34,768 nucleotides of DNA from the NCBI GenBank assembly GCA_902785295.1, contig CACZYK010000047.1:1-34768 (forward strand), in the 5' to 3' direction. The position numbers and the translations under genes were made by a program. This DNA comes from an uncultured Clostridium sp. (GTDB taxonomy: Bacteria > Bacillota > Clostridia > Clostridiales > Clostridiaceae). Below the pieces are notes generated by a model. The model was not told the origin of the DNA. It made no database searches and saw only the letters and a list, made by a program, of their open reading frames with translations. Shown here piece after piece: positions 16,312-25,104 of the stretch. Numbering within the stretch: position 1 is the stretch's first letter; each line of letters starts with the position of its first letter.

Positions 16312-16577
16312 TATTAGAAAAAGAAGGAAATCTCTATTATGTAAAAGAAAAAGAAAGAAAAATAGATAGGGCAGAGATTGAAAAATTTATAATTGATGTT
16401 GTTGAAAATAACAAGAAAAAAATAAAAAATATAGGCTTTATCCTTGAAGCAATAAAAGCAAAATATCCTAATTTCAGCTTTAAGGCAGAAGGCTATAATC
16501 AATTTTCTAAGTTTTTAAATAGCTTTGATAAGATAAGTGTTAATGGGAATAGTATAAAAATAAAGGGACAAGAATAG
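16293..16577 (+). pseudogene. Out-of-frame OST-HTH tail of the NYN gene
   Basis: From about 16293 another frame is open to TAG at 16577. It reads ENINGLILEKEGNLYYVKEK and then a second helical block (AEIEKFIIDVVENN, IGFILEAIKAKYPNFSFKAE, YNQFSKFLNSFDKISV). This is the end of one OST-HTH domain and most of another. Joined to the upstream frame it lacks about ten residues of the first domain, usually the block after F-D that includes the YGYKKLSDF-like helix. A deletion of 3n+1 bases near 16290 therefore explains both the gap and the frame change. There is no good start codon with a ribosome binding site, so it is a remnant. Confidence 0.75.
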
Positions 16578-16610
16578 CTTTAGTTTTTTAAGTTTAGGGG
16601 GATTGGTTTA

Positions 16611-19565
16611 ATGGCTATATTAAGGGATAAAATTTTATTAAATAATATAGAGCCTAAATCTATTATTAATTCCAACAAAATTAGTGAAGAGATACTTAAA
16701 GCTAGTGAAAAAGGATTAATTAATAGTAGGATATATTCAAACTTGGCATTAACTCCAAAGCTAATTATTAATGATTATTCTAAAGGTGATAAAGTATTAA
16801 GTGAGATAATAAATGAATTTAATAGATGTAAGGAGTTTTTTATTTCTGTTGCATTTATAACTTACAGTGGTATATTACCACTTTTGCAAACTTTAGAAGA
16901 ATTAAATAAAAAGGGTGTTAAGGGAAAAATATTAACTACTGATTATCTTAATTTTAGTGACCCTAAAGCATTAAAAAAATTATTGTCATTTCCTAATATT
17001 GAAGTAAAAGTGTATACTAAAGAAAACTTTCATACAAAGGGATATATTTTTAAAGATGAGGATAATTATAAGATTATTGTAGGAAGTTCTAATTTAACAC
17101 AAAGTGCACTAACACAAAATAAGGAATGGAATTTAAAAATATCATCACTTGAAGAGGGAGCATTAACAGAAGAGATTATCTCAGAATTTAATAATCTTTG
17201 GAATGATGCACAGGAGTTAACTCTAGATTGGTTAGAGATATATGAATATATACATAAAAAGCAAATAGAATATACAAGAAAAACGAAAGTACCAAGCATT
17301 AAACAATATAAACTTAGGCCTAATAGAATGCAAGTAGCTGCAATTGAAAATTTAAACAAATTAAGAGAAAATGGAGAGAATAAAGGACTGTTAATTTCAG
17401 CTACAGGAACAGGAAAAACATATTTGTCAGCCTTTGAAATTAGAAATTACAATCCTAAAAAAGCATTATTTATAGTACATAGAGAACAAATAGCAAAGCA
17501 AGCTCTAGAAAGCTATAAAGATGTATTTGGTGAGACAAAAACAATGGGAATTTTATCTGGAAACTATAAAGATACTAATTCAGATATATTATTTTGTACA
17601 ATACAAACTTTATCTAAAGATGATGTATTACATAGTTTTAAAAAAGATGAATTCGATTATATTGTAATTGATGAAGTGCATAAAGCAGGAGCAAATACTT
17701 ATCAAAAGGTAATAAATTATTTTAAACCTAAGTTTTTTTTAGGGATGACAGCAACACCTGAAAGAAATGATGATTTTGACATATTTAAGATGTTTGATTA
17801 TAACATTGCTTATGAAATACGCCTTCAACAAGCATTAGAAGAAGATTTATTATGTCCATTTCACTATTTTGGTATTTCTGATATTACAGTAGATGGAATT
17901 GAACTTGGTGATAATTCAGATTTTAGATTTTTAGTAGCAGAAGAAAGAGTTAATCATATTATTGATAAAATTAAATTTTATGGCTATTGTGGTGATAGAG
18001 TAAAAGGATTAATATTTTGTAGTAATAAAAAAGAAGCTAGAGAGTTATCCAATATTTTTAATAGTCGTGGTTATAAAACAGTTGCTTTAACTGGAGAAGA
18101 TTCTCAAGAAGTTAGAGAAAATGCTATTAAAAGATTAGAACAAGATAATCAAGATGATTGTTTAGATTATATTTTTACTGTAGATATTTTTAATGAAGGA
18201 GTAGATATTCCAGCTATAAATCAAATAGTTATGTTAAGACCAACTCAATCATCAATAATTTTTGTTCAACAATTAGGAAGGGGACTTAGAAAGAGTAAGT
18301 TTAAAGAGTATGTTGTAATTATTGATTTTGTTGGAAATTATGATAACAACTTCTTAATACCTATAGCTTTATCAGGAGATAGAACTTTTAACAAAGATAA
18401 TATTAGAAAATATGTATTAGAAGGTTCTAGAAGTATACCAGGATGTTCTACAATTAACTTTGATGAAATATCTAAGAAGAAGATTTTTCAATCTATTGAT
18501 AGTGCTAATTTTAATGATATTAAAATAATTAAAGATAGTTATAAACAACTTAAACAAAAGATAGGAAAAATTCCAAGATTAATGGATTTTGATAAGTATA
18601 ATTCTATTGATCCTTTAAGAATCTTTGAAAATAAAAATTTAGGTTCATATTATGCATTCTTAGAAAAATATGAAAAAGAGTATATTGTAAAGCTTAATGA
18701 TATTGAAAAATTATTTGTTGAATTTATTTCAAAAAAGTTAGCTTCTGGAAAAAGAGTACATGAACTTATAATATTAAAACTTATACTTAATAATGAAACT
18801 AAATTAATGTCCACGTTAAGTAAAAAACTAAAAGAAAATTACAATATTAATTTTACCTCAACCACTGAAAAAAATGTTATTAATATTTTGACTAATGAAT
18901 TTTTTACAGGCACAGGAAAAAAGACTTATTCTAAATGTATATTTATAGAGAAAAAAGATGATGATTATGTTGTATCTAAAGAATTTTATAACCTTCTTAA
19001 AAATAAGGAGTTTAAGAATATAGTTAGTGAGTTAATAGAATTTGGTCTTAATAGGTATGAAAAAAATTATAGTAATAGATATGAAAACACCTCTTTTCAA
19101 TTATATCAAAAATATACTTATGAAGATGTATGTAGGCTTTTAGAGTGGGAGAAAGGAGAGGTTGCTCTTAATATTGGAGGATATAAATTTGATAAAAACA
19201 CAAAGACATATCCTGTATTTATTAACTATGACAAACATGAATCTATTGAAGATAGCATTAATTATGAAGATAGATTATTATCAGAATCTCAGTTAATTGC
19301 AATTTCTAAATCAGGAAGAACTAAAAAATCTGATGATGTAGTACAAATCTATAATGCAGAAAAAGATAATGTAAGTATGTACTTATTTATTAGAAAAAAT
19401 AAAGATGATAAAATATCAAAAGAATTTTACTTTTTAGGAAGAATTAAAGCTATTGGAGAACCGAAAGAATTTATTATGAAGAATACAACAAAAACAGCTG
19501 TTGAAATAAAATATCAATTATTTACCCCAATTAGAAGTGACATTTATGATTATATTATTTCTTAA
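16611..19565 (+). CDS. PLD-nuclease / superfamily 2 helicase / DUF3427 protein
   Basis: This 984-residue cytoplasmic protein has three parts. Residues about 70-205 form a phospholipase-D-like nuclease with H141-T-K143 and GSSN (158-161). Residues about 230-600 form a superfamily 2 helicase: Walker A TGTGKT (265-270), DEVH (354-357), MTATPER and motif VI QQLGRGLRKS (553-562). The C-terminal part (about 700-984) matches DUF3427, including the YTYEDVCRLLEW opening. This architecture is restriction-like: a helicase moving on DNA with an attached nuclease. It is frequent in bacterial accessory regions, but its role is not firmly established. The ATG follows the broken NYN gene's stop by 33 bases. 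All motifs and the full length are intact. Confidence 0.92.
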   Translation: MAILRDKILLNNIEPKSIINSNKISEEILKASEKGLINSRIYSNLALTPKLIINDYSKGDKVLSEIINEFNRCKEFFISVAFITYSGILPLLQTLEELNKKGVKGKILTTDYLNFSDPKALKKLLSFPNIEVKVYTKENFHTKGYIFKDEDNYKIIVGSSNLTQSALTQNKEWNLKISSLEEGALTEEIISEFNNLWNDAQELTLDWLEIYEYIHKKQIEYTRKTKVPSIKQYKLRPNRMQVAAIENLNKLRENGENKGLLISATGTGKTYLSAFEIRNYNPKKALFIVHREQIAKQALESYKDVFGETKTMGILSGNYKDTNSDILFCTIQTLSKDDVLHSFKKDEFDYIVIDEVHKAGANTYQKVINYFKPKFFLGMTATPERNDDFDIFKMFDYNIAYEIRLQQALEEDLLCPFHYFGISDITVDGIELGDNSDFRFLVAEERVNHIIDKIKFYGYCGDRVKGLIFCSNKKEARELSNIFNSRGYKTVALTGEDSQEVRENAIKRLEQDNQDDCLDYIFTVDIFNEGVDIPAINQIVMLRPTQSSIIFVQQLGRGLRKSKFKEYVVIIDFVGNYDNNFLIPIALSGDRTFNKDNIRKYVLEGSRSIPGCSTINFDEISKKKIFQSIDSANFNDIKIIKDSYKQLKQKIGKIPRLMDFDKYNSIDPLRIFENKNLGSYYAFLEKYEKEYIVKLNDIEKLFVEFISKKLASGKRVHELIILKLILNNETKLMSTLSKKLKENYNINFTSTTEKNVINILTNEFFTGTGKKTYSKCIFIEKKDDDYVVSKEFYNLLKNKEFKNIVSELIEFGLNRYEKNYSNRYENTSFQLYQKYTYEDVCRLLEWEKGEVALNIGGYKFDKNTKTYPVFINYDKHESIEDSINYEDRLLSESQLIAISKSGRTKKSDDVVQIYNAEKDNVSMYLFIRKNKDDKISKEFYFLGRIKAIGEPKEFIMKNTTKTAVEIKYQLFTPIRSDIYDYIIS

Positions 19566-19606
19566 TAATTAAGATTATATTGTTACATAAAATTATTTAT
19601 AAAAAG

Positions 19607-19640
19607 AAAGCGTGATACTTTAATACTGTCACGCTTTTTT
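19607..19640 (+). terminator. Intrinsic terminator after the PLD-helicase
   Basis: AAAGCGTGA (19607-19615) pairs with TCACGCTTT (19629-19637), followed by T residues to 19640. GC-rich stem relative to the region; a strong rho-independent terminator. Confidence 0.88.
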
Positions 19641-19722
19641 ATAAATTAGATAATTTCTGAAATCATGAAAAATACATAATCTAAAAAGTAGATTTTTTAG
19701 TTTTATATAAAATTTTATATTT

Positions 19723-20118
19723 TTATATAGTAGATAATAATTTTTTTACAGCAGGGCGGTCTGCTGGTGCCCAGTTTAAGCTTTCAAGATAATCAATAGG
19801 AAGCCATATTAATTTTGCATGTTCATTGGCCTTAGGAGGCCCTTCAATAAGCTTACATTTAACGGTTATTAAGTTTACAATTATCTTATCATATTCATAA
19901 ATATTATCATTAAACAAGTCTAAAGTTTCTATAGTGCAATCTAGTTCTTCATGAATTTCTCTAACTATTGCATCTTGAATTGTTTCCCCTTTTTCTATTT
20001 TTCCTCCAGGAAATTCCCAAAAGTTAGATAAAGACATATTTTTTGAACGTAAGGCACATAATATTTCTTTATTTTCATTTTCAATTATAGCTCCAACAAC
20101 TTTAATAGTTTTTTTCAT
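19723..20118 (-). CDS. Nudix hydrolase (MutT-like)
   Basis: This 131-residue hydrolase carries a Nudix box: GGKIEKGET, then VREIHEEL, with the Gly of the terminal EEXG replaced by Asp (EELD). The N-terminal strand VVGAIIENENKEILCALRS and WEFPGGK are typical of MutT-type enzymes that cleave 8-oxo-dGTP or other nucleoside triphosphates. The ATG at 20118 (MKKTIKV) is preceded by GAGGTG; a GTG nine bases earlier overlaps that site and is less likely. It lies 45 bases after the oxidoreductase gene on the same strand and is probably its operon partner. It converges with the PLD-helicase gene; a housecleaning role is the default and the substrate is uncertain. Confidence 0.9.
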   Translation of the reverse strand: MKKTIKVVGAIIENENKEILCALRSKNMSLSNFWEFPGGKIEKGETIQDAIVREIHEELDCTIETLDLFNDNIYEYDKIIVNLITVKCKLIEGPPKANEHAKLIWLPIDYLESLNWAPADRPAVKKLLSTI

Positions 20119-20163
20119 ATTAGTCACCTCAAATATTATGGTAACACAAATTAGAAATAATCT

Positions 20164-21144
20164 CTATTTATCTGCCTCGAAAATTATTCCAGCATCTTTT
20201 CTAGCCTTAACAGCAATTTGCATTACATTTAAAGAGTGATTTAATAGCTTATAATATCTTTCAAAGTCCTTTTCTCTAAAGATTTTTTCAAATTCAATTA
20301 ATTCATAAACCATTCTATTTGAATATTTTTGTTCATTATAATTTTTTAAGCCTTCTTTAGTTTGTATTTCAATTGAAGGACATTTATTACTTGGACCATT
20401 AACCTTTATGTATCCATTATCTCCTTGAATAATAACAAAGCTTGGACTTTCAGCATCCTTAGCACCTGTACATTCGCATATAAAGTCTGGATATTTAAGT
20501 ATAGCAATTCCAGAGGTATCTATTCCATTTGGTGCAATATTACCAAAATACTTTACTTCTTCTGGTTTTCCAAAAAGTCCAGCTACAAAATGAAGATTAT
20601 AAATGTTTATATCATATAAGGCTCCACCAGAGAATTTAGTAGTAAAAACATTAGCAAAGTCTCCTTTTAAGAATCTATCATATCTACTAGAGTATTGAGA
20701 GTAGTTACATTGAACTAATTTTATTTGTCCTATCCTGTTAAGGTTTTCATTAACCTTTTTATAATTAGGAAGATGTATTGTTGTAATTGCTTCAAAAAGA
20801 AAAAGTTGTTTTTCCTTTGCAGTTTTTATTAGTGTTTCTGCTTCTTCTATTGTTGAGGTAAATGGCTTTTCATTTATAACATTTTTGTTAGCATTTAATG
20901 CTTTTAATGTGTATTCATAATGAAGACTATTAGGAAGAGCTATGTATATAAATTCTATTTCTTCATCTTTAAGAAGAGCATCATAATCAGTATAGGTTTT
21001 TTCTATATTAAATTTTTGTGCTAGCTTTGAAGCTGTTTCTTGTTTCCTTGAATAAACAGCTACACAATTTACATTTTCCACTTCACCTACAGCACTTAAA
21101 AATTCTTCTACAATAGCACCTGTACCTACAGTTCCTATTTTCAT
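20164..21144 (-). CDS. Gfo/Idh/MocA-family NAD(P)-dependent oxidoreductase
   Basis: This 326-residue enzyme has the N-terminal Rossmann fold, with the nucleotide-binding loop GTVGTGAIVEEF (residues 4-15) and the AVYSRK strand. The conserved ALPNSLHYE and the family lysine in N-EKP-F follow (about residues 90-96). The C-terminal half is the beta-sheet substrate domain (GGALYDINIYNLHF). Members oxidise or reduce sugars, inositols and similar polyols. The substrate here is unknown, since no sugar transporter or kinase is adjacent. AAAGGATTG precedes the ATG, and an extended -10 TGATATAAT lies upstream on this strand. It is followed by the Nudix gene. Confidence 0.92.
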   Translation of the reverse strand: MKIGTVGTGAIVEEFLSAVGEVENVNCVAVYSRKQETASKLAQKFNIEKTYTDYDALLKDEEIEFIYIALPNSLHYEYTLKALNANKNVINEKPFTSTIEEAETLIKTAKEKQLFLFEAITTIHLPNYKKVNENLNRIGQIKLVQCNYSQYSSRYDRFLKGDFANVFTTKFSGGALYDINIYNLHFVAGLFGKPEEVKYFGNIAPNGIDTSGIAILKYPDFICECTGAKDAESPSFVIIQGDNGYIKVNGPSNKCPSIEIQTKEGLKNYNEQKYSNRMVYELIEFEKIFREKDFERYYKLLNHSLNVMQIAVKARKDAGIIFEADK

Positions 21145-21334
21145 AAAATCAATCCTTTCATATATTAATTACTTACAATTTAAATTATATCATAAATATC
21201 TATGAATACGTTTAAATTATGGCAAATAGATAGAACATGATATTGTTTATGAATACTGATAGAAAGTTGTTGATAAATGATGTATTATATAAGAAAAAAT
21301 TAAAAATTTATATTTTACATAAGGAGTATATAGT

Positions 21335-21874
21335 ATGACTGGTAAAAAAACATATAAATGTTGTATTTTTGACTTAGATGGAACTTTAATAAATTCTATA
21401 AAAGCTATGACTTATAGTGTTAATCTTACATTAAAGGAAAATAATCTTGGTTCTATTAATGATGAGGAGTGTAAAATTTTTATTGGTGATGGATATAAAA
21501 AACTTATAGAACGTTCTTTAATTCATTGTGGAGATAAAGAATTAAAGTATTATGAAGAATCTTTAACTCTTTATCAAAAGTACTTTAAAGAGCATTGCCT
21601 TTATGGTGTTAAGGCTTATGATGGAATTAAAGATGTGCTTTTAGAATTAAAGAAAAGAAATATAAAAATAGCAGTTTTATCAAATAAGCCTCATGAAAGA
21701 ACTTTAGATAATGTAAATGCAATATTTGGAGAAAATTATTTTATGAAAACAGGAATTTCAGCAAAGATGGATACAATAGGAGTTGCTTGGGGTTTTAGAA
21801 CAGTTGAAGAATTAGAAAGTTATAATCCAATGAAGATTATTAAAAGCCCTAAAGAAATTTTAGATATCATATAA
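21335..21874 (+). CDS. HAD phosphatase (Gph-like) with internal deletion of the active-site block
   Basis: The N-terminus is a normal phosphoglycolate-phosphatase-like HAD enzyme: D13-L-D15-G-T nucleophile motif, a helical cap, and motif II in VLSNKPHE. The C-terminus is also normal (MKTGISAKMDTIGVAWGFR, then EELESYNPMKII). Between them, at F136/M137 (position 21742/21743), the region with the motif III Lys and the motif IV GDxxTD that should directly precede MKTG is missing. The protein is 179 residues, about 36 short of the usual 215, and the frame is kept. Without the magnesium-binding acids it should be inactive. A promoter with good match was not found. It converges with hcp. Confidence 0.88.
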   Translation: MTGKKTYKCCIFDLDGTLINSIKAMTYSVNLTLKENNLGSINDEECKIFIGDGYKKLIERSLIHCGDKELKYYEESLTLYQKYFKEHCLYGVKAYDGIKDVLLELKKRNIKIAVLSNKPHERTLDNVNAIFGENYFMKTGISAKMDTIGVAWGFRTVEELESYNPMKIIKSPKEILDII

Positions 21875-21890
21875 ATTTCAATTAAGTTAA

Positions 21891-21948
21891 AAGGAATATA
21901 TTGAAAAGTTATTCAAGGAAGAATAAAACAATATATTCCTTATTTTTA
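21891..21948. terminator. Bidirectional terminator between HAD gene and hcp
   Basis: AAGGAATATATTG (21891-21903) pairs perfectly with CAATATATTCCTT (21929-21941), followed by ATTTTTA. The genes converge on it. Confidence 0.8.
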
Positions 21949-21966
21949 TGTGAAATTAGAAAAAGC

Positions 21967-23604
21967 TTATTTTAATAAAATTTTTAAATCATTTTCTACA
22001 TCAGTTATTTCTGCTATTTTAAAGTTATCTACTAAAACTTTTAAAACATTAGGAGATAAAAATGCAGGAAGGGTTGGTCCTAAGTGAATATTCTTAACAC
22101 CTAAATATAGTAGTGATAATAATACTATTACAGCTTTTTGTTCATACCAAGCAATATTAAAGGCTAATGGAAGATCATTGATATCTTCTAATTCAAATAC
22201 TTCTTTAAGTTTTAGTGCTATTAATGCTAAAGAGTAAGAATCATTACATTGACCTGCATCTAAAACTCTTGGAATTCCATTTATATCACCAAGATTTAAT
22301 TTATTGTATTTATATTTTGCACATCCAGCTGTTAGTATAACAGTATCTTTAGGAAGTGCCTTTGCAAAATCTGTGTAATAATTTCTTGATTTTGCTCTTC
22401 CATCACAGCCTGCCATTACTACAAACTTTTTGATGGAGCCATTTTTCACCTCTTCAACTATCTTATCAGCTAGAGCTAGTACTTGTGCATGAGCAAAACC
22501 TCCAAGAATTTCTCCTTTTTCTATTTCTAAAGGTGCTTCACAATTCTTAGCCATTTTAATTATTTCTGAGAAATCTTTATGACCATTTTCATCTTTTTCT
22601 ATATGAGTGCATCCTACAAATCCAGCAGTTCCAGTAGTAAATAATCTATTTTTATAAGAATCCTTTGGTGGAACTATACAATTTGTTGTCATTAATATTG
22701 GTCCATTAAAGCTTTCAAATTCTTCTTTTTGTTTCCACCATGCATTACCATAGTTTCCTACAAGATGAGAATATTTCTTTAATTTTGGGTAATAATGTGC
22801 AGGAAGCATTTCAGAGTGAGTGTATATGTCTATTCCCATACCTTCACTTTGAATTAACAACTCTTCTAAATCTTTTAAGTCATGTCCTGAAACCAATATT
22901 CCAGGTCTCTTTCCAACACCTATATTAACTTTAGTTATTTCAGGATTTCCATAGCTTTCAGTATTAGCCTTATCTAATAAAGCCATTCCATCTACACCAA
23001 CTTTACCAGTCTCTAAAGTTAGTGATATTAAATTATCAATAGATAAAGAATCATTTAATGTAGAAGCTAGAGCTTTTTGCATAAAGATACTTATATTTTC
23101 ATTGTCATATCCAAGCTCATTTGCATGCTTTAAGTATGCTGACATGCCTTTTAATCCATAAGTTATTAATTCTCTTAAGCTTCTTATATCTTCATTTTCC
23201 GTTGTAAGTACTCCTACTGTATAAGACTTTTTATCAAGTTCTTCTTTAGTTTTAGCACTCCAAATAGAAGCATTAGATAGTTCATTTTTATTTTTCAAGT
23301 TAGATAAAAGTTGATCTTTAATTTTTAAAGTTTCTAATACTCTAGTATAAAAAATATCATTATCAAAATTAGCATTTGTTATTGTTGTAAATAAATTTAA
23401 TGTTATATAATTATTTATTTCAAAAGGAATAGATTGTCCTTCTTCTCTTAATTTTGTTGTTATTTCACTTAACCCTTTAGTTACATATATTAATAAATCT
23501 TGCATTCTAGCTAAGTCTGGGCTTTTTCCACATACACCAAACTTGGTGCATCCAGTACACCCTGCTGTTTCTTGACATTGAAAGCAAAACATTTTATTTT
23601 CCAT
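21967..23604 (-). CDS. hcp: Hydroxylamine reductase (hybrid-cluster protein, class I)
   Basis: This 545-residue hybrid-cluster protein contains a cubane Fe-S cluster and a hybrid Fe-S-O cluster and reduces hydroxylamine, and in other bacteria nitric oxide. The N-terminal cysteines C7-x2-C10-x8-C19-x5-C25 follow the class I spacing. The hybrid-cluster ligands are visible in the conserved blocks: H and E in [10 protein letters not shown] and [12 protein letters not shown] in [30 protein letters not shown] and [17 protein letters not shown] precedes the ATG. The upstream region carries a CRP/FNR-type inverted repeat placed for activation. No hcr-type reductase gene follows; the next minus-strand gene upstream is rubrerythrin, behind its own terminator. 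Complete and probably functional. Confidence 0.97.
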   Translation of the reverse strand: MENKMFCFQCQETAGCTGCTKFGVCGKSPDLARMQDLLIYVTKGLSEITTKLREEGQSIPFEINNYITLNLFTTITNANFDNDIFYTRVLETLKIKDQLLSNLKNKNELSNASIWSAKTKEELDKKSYTVGVLTTENEDIRSLRELITYGLKGMSAYLKHANELGYDNENISIFMQKALASTLNDSLSIDNLISLTLETGKVGVDGMALLDKANTESYGNPEITKVNIGVGKRPGILVSGHDLKDLEELLIQSEGMGIDIYTHSEMLPAHYYPKLKKYSHLVGNYGNAWWKQKEEFESFNGPILMTTNCIVPPKDSYKNRLFTTGTAGFVGCTHIEKDENGHKDFSEIIKMAKNCEAPLEIEKGEILGGFAHAQVLALADKIVEEVKNGSIKKFVVMAGCDGRAKSRNYYTDFAKALPKDTVILTAGCAKYKYNKLNLGDINGIPRVLDAGQCNDSYSLALIALKLKEVFELEDINDLPLAFNIAWYEQKAVIVLLSLLYLGVKNIHLGPTLPAFLSPNVLKVLVDNFKIAEITDVENDLKILLK

Positions 23605-23640
23605 AATTACATCTCCTTAAAACTGTTTTATTTGATTATT

Positions 23641-23682
23641 ATTTTAAGCAGAGGAATAGAAAAAGTCTGTAACATAGGTTAC
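23641..23682 (-). promoter_or_regulatory. hcp promoter with CRP/FNR-type activator site
   Basis: GTAAC-ATAG-GTTAC (23669-23682) is an inverted repeat with the half-site spacing of CRP/FNR-family regulators. On the hcp strand a -10 TAAAAT lies at 23646-23641, placing the start near 23634 and the operator centre at about -41.5, the class II activator position. A family member such as HcpR is the likely ligand by analogy with known hcp regulation; its gene is not in this window. Confidence 0.6.
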
Positions 23683-23739
23683 CAAAATATAATTATTTTG
23701 CTTTTTGCACTGCTAGCTTTAAGTAAACTAAAGAAATAT

Positions 23740-23770
23740 AAAAAAGCACTTGTTGGGGAAACAAGTGCTT
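23740..23770 (-). terminator. Intrinsic terminator downstream of rubrerythrin
   Basis: AAGCACTTGTT (23744-23754) pairs perfectly with AACAAGTGCTT (23760-23770). On the minus strand the stem is followed by TTTTTA, so it ends transcripts coming from the rubrerythrin gene before they reach hcp. Confidence 0.82.
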
Positions 23771-23952
23771 CAATTTTAATCATTTTTAGGGGGGGATGAT
23801 TAAAATTTAAATGGGGATAAAAATAATATTAACTTTATGAGTTTATTATATTAAAGGTATGTGTCATTTTTATGGCAAGTAATTAATTTTTTATTTTATA
23901 GAAAATTATATTAATTGCTAAGTTATATAATTTTCTAATTTAACAATAAAGT

Positions 23953-24492
23953 TTAATAATTTTGAGCTAAAACTTGGAAGTATGCTTGTGGGTGATTACA
24001 TACAGGGCATACTTCAGGAGCTTTTTGTCCAACATGTATGTGTCCACAATTAGAACATTGCCAAATAGTATCTCCATCTTTAGAAAATACTAATCCCCCC
24101 TCAATGTTAGCTAATAATTTACGATATCTTTCTTCATGTTCTTTTTCAATTTTACCTACTTCTTCAAATAGATATGCTATATGGTCAAAGCCTTCTTCTT
24201 TTGCTTCTTTAGCAAACTTAGCATACATATCAGTCCATTCATAATTTTCACCATCAGCAGCATCTTTTAAATTTTCTACTGTGTCTGGCATACCATCATG
24301 TAAAAGCTTAAACCATATTTTTGCATGTTCTTTCTCATTATTTGCTGTTTCAAGAAATAGATTTGCTATTTGTTCAAAACCTTCTTTCTTTGCTTTGCTA
24401 GCATAATAAGTATATTTATTTCTAGCCTCTGATTCTCCAGCAAAAGCTATTTTTAAGTTAGCCTCTGTTTTAGTACCTTTTAAATTTTCCAT
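23953..24492 (-). CDS. rbr: Rubrerythrin
   Basis: This 179-residue non-haem di-iron protein reduces hydrogen peroxide in anaerobes using electrons passed through its rubredoxin centre. The N-terminal ferritin-like four-helix bundle (about 1-140) shows the iron ligands in [18 protein letters not shown], and [12 protein letters not shown]. The C-terminal rubredoxin domain has two CxxC pairs, [12 protein letters not shown] and EVCPVCNH. Order and length match classical, not reverse, rubrerythrin. ATG at 24492 is preceded by GGAGG; an in-frame TTG 15 bases earlier overlaps this site. A promoter lies at 24537-24565. No PerR box was recognised. Its partner in defence is probably hcp, downstream on the same strand. 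Confidence 0.96.
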   Translation of the reverse strand: MENLKGTKTEANLKIAFAGESEARNKYTYYASKAKKEGFEQIANLFLETANNEKEHAKIWFKLLHDGMPDTVENLKDAADGENYEWTDMYAKFAKEAKEEGFDHIAYLFEEVGKIEKEHEERYRKLLANIEGGLVFSKDGDTIWQCSNCGHIHVGQKAPEVCPVCNHPQAYFQVLAQNY

Positions 24493-24536
24493 AATATTAA
24501 CCTCCAATTACATAAATTACTTACTTTTATATTTTC

Positions 24537-24565
24537 AGAATAATTCTAAAATTAAAAAAAGTCAA
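24537..24565 (-). promoter_or_regulatory. Rubrerythrin promoter
   Basis: On the minus strand TTGACT (24565-24560) and TATTCT (24542-24537) have a 17-base spacer, about 45 bases upstream of the ATG. Confidence 0.65.
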
Positions 24566-24687
24566 TAAGTAGTATTAAAAATTTATAAGTTAAGATATTA
24601 TGATAAAACAGAGTTTAAAAAATATCGAAGTTATTTAAAGAAATTGATATAATAAAAATAAAAAATAATTTAGTGGAGAGTGATAAA

Positions 24688-24876
24688 ATGTTTACTAAAG
24701 ATGAACTTTTAGTAATTGAAGATGCTTTAAAAATTGCAGATGCAGAGTATATAAGACTTATTGATGAAAATAAAAACAATAAAAATAGAATGGTTGCATA
24801 CAATAGAAAGCAGAAAAAATTATGGTTAGTTCAAAATAAATTAAAAAAGCTTATTAAGGAAAATGAAAATACATAA
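24688..24876 (+). CDS. Small hypothetical helical protein
   Basis: This 62-residue protein is highly charged and almost wholly helical: MFTKDELLVIEDALKIADAE, then KKLWLVQNKLKKLIKENEN. It has no membrane segment, cysteine or known domain. The ATG at 24688 has GGAG about ten bases upstream; a GTG at 24673 would put that site inside the gene. A TATAAT at 24648-24653 gives a plausible -10. It is divergent from rubrerythrin and ends before the large hairpin at 24961. Small proteins of this type occur in many clostridia without assigned function. Confidence 0.65.
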   Translation: MFTKDELLVIEDALKIADAEYIRLIDENKNNKNRMVAYNRKQKKLWLVQNKLKKLIKENENT

Positions 24877-24960
24877 AGTTAGTAGTAAGTAAAATTTTTA
24901 GAAAGAAAAAATAAGCAACATGTTTTATTTGACCTTAACTGACCTTTTAAAATTAAAAAT

Positions 24961-25040
24961 TGAGCTATTACACAAAAAATATAAAATAATTTTGAAATTT
25001 ACATATTGTTTTATATTTATTTGTGTAAAGCTCATTTTTT
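24961..25040. terminator. Hairpin repeat, copy 3 (diverged), between convergent genes
   Basis: TGAGCTATTACACAAA (24961-24976) pairs with TTTGTGTAAAGCTCA (25020-25034) with a one-base bulge, and inner AT-rich pairing extends the stem. The stem is followed by TTTTTT. It ends transcription of the small gene at 24688 and of ilvN. Its ACACA...ATAAA(A/G)TAATTTTG core recalls the hairpins at 8080 and 12321. Confidence 0.8.
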
Positions 25041-25104
25041 AATATCAGAAGATTATAAATAAAATTTGGATAAATTATTAAGTTTAATAATTTACATTTT
25101 AGTA

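Larger units (their letters stand above)
23605..23952. other. Intergenic region between hcp and rubrerythrin
   Basis: These 348 bases contain no gene. On the minus strand in transcription order they hold the rubrerythrin downstream region, a hairpin flanking a run of seven G (23772-23807), an intrinsic terminator (23740-23770), a CRP/FNR-type operator (23669-23682) and the hcp promoter with -10 TAAAAT (23641-23646). Confidence 0.7.

Noticed and set aside
19695-19730. AT palindrome ATATAAAATTTTATAT downstream of the Nudix gene
   Set aside because: Pure A/T symmetry is frequent by chance in this base composition and no T tract or protein context supports a function.
24537-24640. Possible PerR box upstream of rubrerythrin
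   Set aside because: TTATAAGTTAAGATATTATGATAA-like sequence does not match the PerR consensus palindrome well enough.
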